From Sarcophilus harrisii (lineage: Eukaryota; Chordata; Mammalia; Dasyuromorphia; Dasyuridae): DNA of 64,000 nt. Location: assembly GCF_902635505.1 (NCBI RefSeq), contig NC_045430.1:275074681-275138680 (forward strand), read 5' to 3'. Positions 60,201 through 64,000 of this stretch are shown in pieces. The stretch's first letter is position 1. Each line of letters starts with the position of its first letter. A program made the position numbers and the translations under genes. Below the pieces are notes generated by a model. That model was not told where the DNA came from. It was given only the letters and a program-made list of their open reading frames with translations, and made no database searches.

Positions 60201-62662
60201 ATAGTACTTCATATGGGCCGGGCATTGTGCTAAGCACTTTGCAATTATTTCATTTATTTGATCCTCACAACAACTCTGAGAAGTAGGTACTATTATAATC
60301 TCCATTTTACAGATGAGGAAACCGAGGCAGAGAGCACTCAAGTGATTTACCCAAGATCACAAAGCTTCTAAGTGTCTAGGATCAACTTTGAATTCAAGTC
60401 TTCCTGGCTCCAAATTCAGTGTTCTATTCAGTAAGTCCTCTACTTGCCCCAAAGAAACAGTGAAGTGACATAGTAGAGGACTGGATTTAAAAGTCAAAGA
60501 AGTCCTGGATTCAAATTTGAACTCAGACACTTATTAGTTGTATAACCCTTGGCAAATCACTTAATCTTTTTTTTTTTTTTTGGGGGGGGGATATCTTAGT
60601 TTTCTCATCTGTCAAGTGGGATAACAACAGTTATCTACCTCCCAGGGTTGTCATGAGGATCAAATGAGATAGCATTTACAAAGCACTTTGCAAACCTTAA
60701 AGCACTATAGCTAAATATTATTATACCATCCTCCTCTTTGCAGAAAGGTGGGGGACTTTTAGGACACAGGTTGTAACACATTGTTAGACCTGGTGACAGT
60801 AGTAAGTGTTTTTGCTTAACTGTTCCAAGAAACAGAGAGGGGACTCCTATCCAGAAAGTCCTTTGTGTTAAAACCAAAGGCAGCAATAATATTTATTTGG
60901 AAGTAAGGGTAGTAGGAATGTCACCTTGACTATCACAGGCTGTCCTATACTTTTTTGTTTTTTCATTAAAGACAACTAGGAGTGCTGGCTCAGGAAGGCT
61001 TATCTTCCCAAATCCAAATCTGGCCTGAGATACTGGCTAGCTGGGTGATCCTGGGCAAGTCACTTAATCCTGTTGGCCTCAGTTTCTTCATCTGTAAAAG
61101 GAGCTGGAGAAGGAAATGGCCAATCACTCCAGTATCTGCCAGAGAAACCCTAAATGGGGTCATGAAGAGTCAAACAAGACTGAACAGCAAAATGAACCAT
61201 GGATTTCTTGGTGGGTCTCCCTGGGTTTGGATAAAATGAGAAGTGGATTATGGGATAATGCAGACAGCCTCCAACTTATCCATGGCTTTTATGAGACTAG
61301 TCATAGTAATCACTCATTTTCAAAAGGGCTTTCTAATTACAAAGAGATCTGTGTACATTTTAATTGGCACCTCCCAAGAATGCAGGGAGGTTAAGGATAG
61401 AGACATTAAGTGATTGAACCCGAAGTTGAAATCTTCCAAATCCCAGGCTCTTTCCATTCTAGCTGTCTTTATGAGTGAATGAGTCAGGATAATCCTGTGG
61501 GATGGGGGGAATCAAATAAAATCCCAGGATCTTCATGGGAGGAGATTTCCACCTGGAGAAAATAAGTGCCTATTGATTCAAATTGAACTAAATGAATAAA
61601 TCTCACAAGGACAGAATCCATGCTACAGATAATGAATATATTCTCAGGGTTGGACAAAAGAAAAATCTATTTAACCCGTAACCCAGTTACTGAATAACTG
61701 TTGTCGATGGTAGCCAGAGGAAAGAGGACCGACTCTAAGTGAAATCTCGAGAAACAGGAGAATGACCTCAAATGCCACAGAGCAATCTTGCACAGGGTGG
61801 GAGACTGAACAGGGACAGTCAGTTGGGGAAGGTTAATCTTGCAAGGAATTGTTGAGATCGTCTGGCCCAACCCCATTGTCTTATCCATAAAGCAACTAGA
61901 GGGTCAAAGTCACACAGATCATGGCCACACAGCTCATTCCCAGCAAAACTGGGGTCCCAACCCCTTGTTACATCCTTCCTTCCAAAGCTCAAGGAAATTA
62001 ACAGGGCTGCTATCGGGAGCCTCTTGATGCAAACAATTCTTAAATTCTTATAAGCAGAGAATCAGGATGTCAAAATGTCTGAGCACGATAACAATAATAG
62101 TAAAGATTAGTAGAATATTTTAAAGTTTGCAAAGCACTTTCCATTCTCTTTTGTGAAACGAGAGGGATGAACTTGCTATTCTCTAACAAAGCCTTCTGTC
62201 TCTAGGTTTCCGAGCTGAGGATCATTTCCGTTGTTATGTCTCCCGATAATCTTGTTCAGGAGACACTAATGAGAGTTGCCATGCACATTTCCTAGAAAGG
62301 ACGGGACAATTCTATGATCCCAGACTGAGAGTCAGACAGGACTTTACTGGTCTGACTTAACAGATGGGGAAATTAAGGCCCAGGGAAGTGAAATGACTTG
62401 TTGGGAACTATCCGATAGTCTGAACGAGGTCTCCCTGACTTCCTCTAGAGCCAGCTGAGTGAATAGAAAGGAAAAGATCTGATAAAATACCAACCTAGTG
62501 TATGAAATATGTAAACAAAATTCTTCTTCTTCCATCCAGGATGGCAAGGAAAGGGCTTCCCATCTGGAAACACATGGTGAGTACTTCTGTTTGGGCACTT
62601 TCCCCAGTCTCTTTCCTCCATAGTCCAGTTGTACACATAAGAATCTGAGGATGAGGCAGTGT
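39275..62662 (-). CDS. GPNMB: GPNMB, last eight coding exons (gene-level entry)
   Basis: GPNMB is a PMEL-family type I membrane glycoprotein of melanosomes, lysosomes, macrophages and osteoclasts. Eight exons on the minus strand join in phase (168, 159, 318, 138, 103, 209, 94 and 154 nt) to give 447 residues plus stop, the same length as human GPNMB from about residue 126 on. Domains in order: end of the N-terminal region, PKD domain, Pro-rich linker, Cys-rich Kringle-like region, transmembrane helix, and a cytoplasmic tail ending in an acidic dileucine sorting signal (EKDPLL). All introns have GT-AG ends. The signal peptide, RGD and first exons lie past the right edge. Exon numbers follow the 11-exon human gene. 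The gene looks intact, with no stop or frameshift in the exons. Alternative PMEL is ruled out by the tail and Cys-region match. Confidence 0.95.
39750..39960 (+). repeat. SINE in GPNMB intron 10
   Basis: GCACAATGGGCAGAGAGCTG, CCTTAAGACTCTAAGTTACA and ATGAAATCATAGGTCCAGG: same family as the copy at the right edge. A (GTT)n run follows at 40003-40022. Confidence 0.65.
40080..40262 (-). repeat. MIR-type SINE in GPNMB intron 10
   Basis: AAGGCACCTCAGAGGCCACT, CATTTTATAGTGGAGGAAGC and TTTGAGTCAGAGCC. Confidence 0.6.
40418..40511 (-). CDS. GPNMB: GPNMB exon 10: transmembrane segment
   Basis: Acceptor CCCAAG and donor GTAAGT. Encodes a short juxtamembrane part (APGSPSRAGAG) and the helix ILVSIGALVIFTVVLTFFVY, followed by the first base pair of a stop-transfer lysine. 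Human reads ALISVGCLAIFVTVISLLVY here. Confidence 0.95.
40640..40775 (+). repeat. L2-like tail in GPNMB intron 9
   Basis: TGAGCTCCTCAAAGTCAGCA and GCCTTGTATACAGTAGGCAC. Confidence 0.55.
40776..40984. other. Unassigned intron 9 DNA
   Basis: No repeat recognised. Confidence 0.3.
40985..41345. repeat. AT-rich tandem repeat, unit 69-76 bp, in GPNMB intron 9
   Basis: The marker CAGTATTCAATATA (or CAGCATTC) recurs at 41063, 41139, 41208 and 41277, giving spacings of 76, 69 and 69 bp. Units consist of TATATAATATTTGTTATAT-type sequence. Confidence 0.85.
41346..42479. other. Unassigned intron 9 DNA
   Basis: About 1.1 kb with no recognised repeat or exon. Confidence 0.3.
42480..42630 (+). repeat. 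SINE in GPNMB intron 9
   Basis: GAATTGGGTTCCAGCCTCTC and TGTGATTCTGGGAAAATCAT. Diverged tRNA-type SINE. Confidence 0.5.
42760..42968 (-). CDS. GPNMB: GPNMB exon 9: Cys-rich (Kringle-like) region
   Basis: Encodes TLTDVCTVISDPTCQWPQNT and on to CVNLTLGNEASLALTSTLVS. The spacing of Cys in VCTVISDPTC, NTVC, QCLLTIRR and YCVNLTLG equals human GPNMB. Donor GTAAGT. The acceptor AATTTCAG has a poor local pyrimidine tract, and a 530-bp CT array begins about 40 nt further upstream. The human NGS glycosylation site before YCVNL is absent (RENGMY). Confidence 0.95.
43010..43545. repeat. Purine (GA-rich) array in GPNMB intron 8
   Basis: About 535 bp of nearly pure A+G on the plus strand, C+T on the GPNMB sense strand. 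A marker ACAGAGA(A)GAAAG recurs at 43101, 43211 and 43328 (spacing 110 and 117 bp), showing a higher-order unit. Long Ser/Leu/Phe frames across it are artefacts. Confidence 0.95.
43546..44599. other. Unassigned intron 8 DNA
   Basis: About 1 kb, no recognised repeat or exon. Confidence 0.3.
44600..44865 (-). repeat. MAR1-type SINE in GPNMB intron 8
   Basis: ACCCCATTTGGAGTTTTTTT, CATTTCCTTCTCCAGCTCAT, TGAGGAAACTGAGGCAAACA and TTTGAATTGAGGTGTTCC: long reverse copy. Confidence 0.8.
44866..45299. other. Unassigned intron 8 DNA
   Basis: No recognised repeat. Confidence 0.3.
45300..45775. repeat. Ancient SINE-type repeat and reverse MIR in GPNMB intron 8
   Basis: First copy at 45320-45475, plus (CATGTATTAAACACCTGCGG). 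Second at 45525-45775, minus (TTATTATCCCTGTTTTTAG, GATTTGAACACCTTACTCC). Confidence 0.65.
45776..46206. other. Unassigned intron 8 DNA near exon 8
   Basis: No repeat recognised. Confidence 0.3.
46207..46309 (-). CDS. GPNMB: GPNMB exon 8
   Basis: Acceptor CATAAG, donor GTAAGT. Encodes EGILEVNIIQMTNIQKSMSQ, then TEDSAVDFVVTCQG. Human reads EGILEVNIIQMTDVLMPVPW and DFVVTCQGS, so the ends are conserved while the middle (Gln/Ser here, Pro-rich in human) is not. Confidence 0.95.
46738..46786. repeat. 24-bp tandem duplication in GPNMB intron 7
   Basis: GCAGGACCACCAACGTCGCC occurs twice head to tail, 24 bp apart. Copies are near identical, so the duplication is recent. Confidence 0.85.
46787..47734. 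other. Intron 7 DNA with a (CA)n run
   Basis: A (CA)n run lies at 46993-47026. No other repeat named. Confidence 0.4.
47735..47872 (-). CDS. GPNMB: GPNMB exon 7: linker
   Basis: Acceptor TTCTCAG, donor GTAAGC. The first two thirds (VSTVNSSYAAIPLPPGAG) is a fast-evolving linker; the last third, GSCQIIRYGHFTASLTIV, matches human ENCQINRYGHFQATITIV and opens the Cys-rich region. No long uninterrupted frame marks this exon; it was found by splice sites and translation. Confidence 0.93.
48070..48190 (+). repeat. Ancient SINE-type repeat in GPNMB intron 6
   Basis: CAGGCACTTATTAAGCTCCT, GCTATGTGTCTGGCATGG. Confidence 0.6.
48483..48505. repeat. 23-base poly(C) run
   Basis: Uninterrupted C run, read as 23 G on the GPNMB sense strand. 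It lies about 610 nt upstream of the exon 7 acceptor. Confidence 0.95.
48770..49200 (+). repeat. L2 LINE 3' end split by a reverse SINE
   Basis: L2 text (TAACCTCCTAGAGGACAGGA) stops at about 48889 and resumes at about 49107 (TTTTGTCTTTGTCTCCCCAG, AGTGCCTTGCACAGTGCC order). The insert is a reverse tRNA-type SINE (TTGGGGTTAAGTGATTTGCC, GGTCACACAGCCAGGAAGTG) whose tail appears as a T-rich (TTTC)n run. Confidence 0.8.
48896..48985. repeat. (TTTC)n run, SINE tail expansion
   Basis: About 16 TTTC units then irregular T/C, at the tail end of the reverse SINE. Confidence 0.9.
49230..49470 (+). repeat. MAR1-type SINE in GPNMB intron 6
   Basis: GAGTTCAAATCCAACCTTAG, TAGCTGTGTGACCCTATTTG and AATGAGGTCATAAAGAGTTG, including the family's 3' end. 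Confidence 0.8.
49480..49690 (-). repeat. MIR SINE in GPNMB intron 6
   Basis: TACTATCCCCATTTTACGGA and TTGAATTGAGGTCCTTCTGA. Confidence 0.8.
49691..50544. other. Intron 6 DNA with (CAA)n
   Basis: (CAA)n at 50069-50110 and an A/C-rich run at 50467-50512. Otherwise unassigned. Confidence 0.5.
50545..50765 (+). repeat. L2 LINE fragment in GPNMB intron 6
   Basis: GATCAATCTTCCTAAAGCAC, CAATGGCTCCTCATTGCCTC and CTTTGGGATTTGGCTCC, the middle of the L2 3' region. Confidence 0.75.
50766..51589. repeat. MIR scrap and an unnamed older repeat, intron 6
   Basis: MIR phrase at about 51055-51125 (AAGTGATTTGCCCAAAGTTA). From 51335 to 51590 an older repeat-like block (GACATGTTGAATTTGAGGTC) seems to continue past the L1 end that follows. 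Confidence 0.4.
51590..51830 (+). mobile_element. L1 3' UTR end in GPNMB intron 6
   Basis: TTTTGATCTGATTTTACTTG, TTGGATTGCTTGCTGTATAG and CTTGAAAACTATCTTTGCAT, ending in ATAAAAAGCTATTA. Confidence 0.8.
51831..53177. other. Mostly unassigned intron 6 DNA
   Basis: The first ~350 bp may continue the older repeat cut by the L1 end (AGTAAACACTTAAATACTTG near 52138). The rest is unassigned. Confidence 0.3.
53178..54298. repeat. 1.1-kb purine array with ~410-bp higher-order unit, GPNMB intron 6
   Basis: Nearly pure A+G on the plus strand. The marker CAG(G/A)GATAATGAGAGA recurs at 53351, 53478, 53760, 53889 and 54177, with spacings 127, 282, 129 and 288 bp: an alternating pattern, so the true unit is about 409-417 bp. 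Other markers (GGTAAGGGAAGAAG; GACACAGAGAGAAAG; GAAATAAATGGGAAGAG) recur at the same spacing. Ends in a pure (GA)n run. Confidence 0.93.
54330..54480 (+). repeat. MIR-type SINE in GPNMB intron 6
   Basis: AGTGGAAAGAGAACTAGGTT and GATCTTTAAGATCTCTTCCA. Confidence 0.6.
54720..55080 (+). repeat. Old L1 3' end then SINE, intron 6
   Basis: L1-like end at about 54720-54965 (TGGAAGGGGGAGAATCTGGA) followed by a tRNA-type SINE at 54970-55080 (CAGGAAGCCTGGGTTCAAAT). Confidence 0.55.
55180..55865 (+). repeat. L2 LINE fragments in GPNMB intron 6
   Basis: TTTATGACTGTTCCTGCTAG, CAGATGTCACCTCCTGGAAG and, further on, the tail phrase CAATGCTTGGCACATTGTAA. Confidence 0.6.
55866..56230 (+). mobile_element. L1 3' UTR end in GPNMB intron 6
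   Basis: GCCCCCAGAGAGAGAACTAT, ACTTTTGATCTGACTTTTCT and TTTGGGAAAATAAAATACTA. Confidence 0.8.
56285..56480 (+). repeat. MAR1-type SINE in GPNMB intron 6
   Basis: AGTAGCTGGGTGGTGCCCTA, GCTCTGAGTTCAAATTCTGC and AGGTTCCTTCCAGATCTAAG. The 480 bp between this and exon 6 hold no recognised feature. Confidence 0.75.
56958..57275 (-). CDS. GPNMB: GPNMB exon 6: PKD domain
   Basis: Acceptor TTGCAG, donor GTAAGC. Starts DEIPVFVNMSQKNDRNSSDD and includes the PKD hallmark YKWKFGDNSG. N-glycosylation sequons are NMS, NSS, NTS, NHT, NGS and NLT. It ends in a Pro-rich run (PGPCPGPSPSPPTPTSPH), which is shorter in pure proline than human PPPPPPRP. The PKD domain supports luminal protein interactions in this family. 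Confidence 0.97.
57473..57705 (+). repeat. MAR1-type SINE in GPNMB intron 5
   Basis: Well-kept full copy: GGGCAGCTAGGTGGTACAGG, CTAAGTTCAAATCTGGCTTC, GCAAACCACTCCAATATTTT, TTGGACACAACTGAAAAATG. The opening GGGCAGCTAGGTGG is a marsupial signature. Confidence 0.88.
57710..58080 (+). repeat. L2 LINE 3' region in GPNMB intron 5
   Basis: CCAGCTCCTCCTGGAAGCCT, TTCCTTGATTCCCCAAGTCA, then the tail GCTGGTACACAGTACTTAGG. Confidence 0.75.
58303..58461 (-). CDS. GPNMB: GPNMB exon 5
   Basis: Acceptor CTCATAG, donor GTAAGT. Encodes QYFPKLGRSSAAVSINTANM, then PLGPQLMEVNVYRRGHKTYV and PVASTRDIYTIT, very close to human QYFQKLGRCSVRVSVNTANV and PIAQVKDVYVVT. The human Cys in LGRCS is Ser here. Confidence 0.97.
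58495..58665 (+). repeat. CR1/L3-like LINE fragment in GPNMB intron 4
   Basis: CTCAACAAATGGTTATTCAA, TTTGCTTGTAGACAGACCTC and TTTGGGATAATTCTAATTGT match the CR1/L3 3' text. The next ~480 bp (58670-59150) are unassigned. Confidence 0.55.
59150..60110 (+). mobile_element. Old L1 3' region in GPNMB intron 4, with a SINE scrap inside
   Basis: Diverged L1: AGGTAATATCACTTTTTTAC, AGATAAGAAAATACAAATTA, CTCAAAGGGGTCAAAGACAG, ACTGACGCAGAATGAGATAA. A SINE-type piece (CCGCTACTAAGTGGTTAATA) interrupts it at about 59870-59943. CpGs are unusually frequent for so old a copy. Confidence 0.65.
60175..60425 (-). repeat. MIR SINE in GPNMB intron 4
   Basis: GTGCTAAGCACTTTGCAATT, TTTGATCCTCACAACAACTC and CATTTTACAGATGAGGAAAC. 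Confidence 0.85.
60450..60725 (+). repeat. MIR/MAR-type SINE in GPNMB intron 4
   Basis: GGATTCAAATTTGAACTCAG, TTAGTTTTCTCATCTGTCAA, AGGATCAAATGAGATAGCAT. A T/G run (60568-60590) sits in the middle. Confidence 0.8.
60970..61195 (+). repeat. MAR1-type SINE in GPNMB intron 4
   Basis: ATCCTGGGCAAGTCACTTAA, TCAGTTTCTTCATCTGTAAA and AAATGGGGTCATGAAGAGTC. Confidence 0.85.
61196..62304. other. Intron 4 DNA with MIR scraps
   Basis: MIR-like reverse phrases at about 61380-61450 and 61845-61975. Otherwise unassigned. Confidence 0.4.
62305..62460 (-). repeat. MIR SINE just downstream of exon 4
   Basis: CAGATGGGGAAATTAAGGCC, GGGAAGTGAAATGACTTG. It lies 35 bp from the exon 4 donor. Confidence 0.65.
62495..62662 (-). 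CDS. GPNMB: GPNMB exon 4
   Basis: Acceptor TATGTAG; the donor is GTTGGT after CTAG, weaker than the GTAAGY of the other exons. Encodes DTASSSDSYVYNWTMEERDW, HHVFPDGKPFPCHPGWKKKN and FVYIFHTLG. Human has YVYNWTAWSED, HHNVFPDGKPFPHHPGW and FIYVFHTLG. An extra Cys (PFPCHPGW) replaces His. Exon 3 is not found in the remaining 1.3 kb, so it lies outside. Confidence 0.95.
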   Translation of the reverse strand, partial: TLPHPQILMCTTGLWRKETGESAQTEVLTMCFQMGSPFLAILDGRRRILFTYFIH

Positions 62663-63089
62663 CTACATAGAAAAGAATGGGTCAGAATTCATATGGGAGG
62701 GGGGAGAATGGAGGAAGATGGGAGCTGACAGTAGGGTCCCCCCACCCCCATTCTATTATAAATATAGAAGGGCAGTTGAAAACCTGTAATTCCGGCTGGG
62801 CTCAGGCTAATTATCTAATGTGGCACTTATCTACTGATTGGTTCTCAAATCACCAGCCCATTCAAATCCAACTGATGGTTTTTTCATGAGAAGTTTTGTT
62901 AAAAAAAAAAATCACAAGGACTCTTTTGCATGTATGAAATTACTGACAGGAGCCTGGTTTTAGAACTAGTTGGTTGAGCGAGACTTGAAATCCAGACTGT
63001 GGAGCAGGGGCAGGGTCACAATATGGCCTCTCCATTCTTCCTTGCCCACCTTCCAAGATCATTATCCCACTAAAAATAACAAATGGCCA
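62663..63089. other. Unassigned DNA of GPNMB intron 3
   Basis: No repeat or exon recognised. Confidence 0.35.
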
Positions 63090-63330
63090 AGCTCTCCTCT
63101 GACTTCCAGCTCAGAGCCCGATACAGTGGCCGGGCCTCATTAGCCAGAAGACTTAAGTCTATTTATAAAACTAAATGAATAATGAGGGCCCCTAAATGTG
63201 CGCTAATTAAGTCGCGCATCTAATTGTAGAGATTGTAAGCAAAGACTCTCATCTTGAAGAATAGAACCATCTCACGGTACCCAGAGCCTAATTGGGACAT
63301 GGTCACGCATTATTCTTTATTGTTGTTCTT
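63090..63330. promoter_or_regulatory. Candidate enhancer-like conserved element in GPNMB intron 3
   Basis: Repeat-free, AT-rich with CpGs kept in GTGCGCTAATTAAGTCGCGC. It holds a perfect MEF2-type site CTATTTATAA (63159-63168) and two homeobox cores, TAATTA (63204-63209) and TAATTG (63221-63226). No coding potential. Function is inference. Confidence 0.35.
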
Positions 63331-63805
63331 ATCAAAGAGTAGCAAAAAGGATATTTTTCTATTTTTCAAAGGTTCTCTTAAATCTTAAATTCTATATTCA
63401 AGGCTTTTCTCCTCTGCATTCTTGACACCAATGAATGGCCAGTCATTTTCAGTTAATATAATCTCTCCTTCAAATATGTTACTTAGAAGCAATAAACTAT
63501 GTGGTGCCATTATGCGTGTTTATTTATTTAAAAAGAAGAAGAAGAAGAAGAAATCCTAGGGAATAGCAAACATTCAATCCAAAGCAGTCTGGGTTTTTAT
63601 TTGGGGAAGGGAAGGGAACATAGAGAAAGTTTGAGGGAGCTATTAGAAACAGTGAAATTCCCAAACTGGTCCTGCTAATTCCCTTTTGCAAGCTTTCTTT
63701 GATTAACTAAAGAAGTTGATTAATTATACTCCCTAATTCAGGGAATATGTCATCTTAACAGCATCAACTAAGAAGATTCTTTTTTCTGTATTGATGTTAA
63801 CATGC
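63331..63805. other. Intron 3 DNA with (GAA)n
   Basis: (GAA)n at 63532-63551. Nothing else recognised. Confidence 0.4.
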
Positions 63806-63833
63806 AAAAAAAAAAAAAAAAAAAAAAAAAAAA
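63806..63833. repeat. 28-base poly(A) run
   Basis: Pure A run directly left of a plus-strand SINE. It may be the A-rich target site or the tail of another insertion. Confidence 0.9.
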
Positions 63834-64000
63834 GCAGTAGTCTTGAGTCTGAAAGGCGTCCTCAATAGAGACATGTCTCTGACACATACTAGACTGGCTG
63901 GGTGACCCCAGCAAGCCACTTAACCTCTTGGTCCCCCAGGCAGCCCTCTAAGACTACAAGTTAGACAGTTGCTGACCTACAGCAGGGCAGAAATTTTCCA
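63834..64000 (+). repeat. SINE at right edge
   Basis: TGGCTGGGTGACCCCAGCAA, CCTCTAAGACTACAAGTTAG and GTTGCTGACCTACAGCAGGG, same family as 39750-39960. Runs off the window. Confidence 0.65.

Overview
The window is nuclear DNA from a mammal, and the repeats point to a marsupial. It holds many copies of a marsupial-type L1 3' region, tRNA-derived SINEs of the MAR1/Ther-SINE kind, and older MIR, L2 and CR1/L3-like copies. It also has long, little-eroded microsatellites. I cannot name the species from sequence alone. Repeat family names here come from memory of consensus sequences, not from a search.

Two protein-coding genes are supported, both on the minus strand. At the left edge (1-208) is the start of MALSU1, a mitochondrial ribosome assembly factor, with an arginine-rich targeting leader and a CpG-island promoter reaching to about 560. 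From 39275 to 62662 lie the last eight coding exons of GPNMB, a melanosomal/lysosomal type I membrane glycoprotein. I placed every splice site by reading the sequence, and codon phases agree across all seven complete introns. The first GPNMB exons lie beyond the right edge. GPNMB followed by MALSU1 on the same strand matches the order on human 7p15.3, so this is a conserved block read in reverse.

Layout: 1-560 MALSU1 exon 1 and promoter; 560-39030 a repeat-rich intergenic desert; 39030-62662 GPNMB 3' UTR, exons and introns; 62663-64000 part of the next GPNMB intron upstream. The desert contains a U6 snRNA pseudogene joined to an L1 tail, two hAT-like DNA transposon copies (one hit by an L1 fragment, one with an AT-rich tandem array inside), and a perfect 40-bp inverted repeat inside a SINE. 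It also contains several CT/CA microsatellite blocks and some repeat-free, CpG-keeping stretches that may be regulatory.

I saw no virus-derived element, CRISPR array, operon or defence system, and no wholly new system. The items most worth a second look are a change in the GPNMB cytoplasmic half-ITAM, hidden higher-order structure in the two purine-rich intron arrays, the template-switch palindrome, and the U6/L1 chimera.
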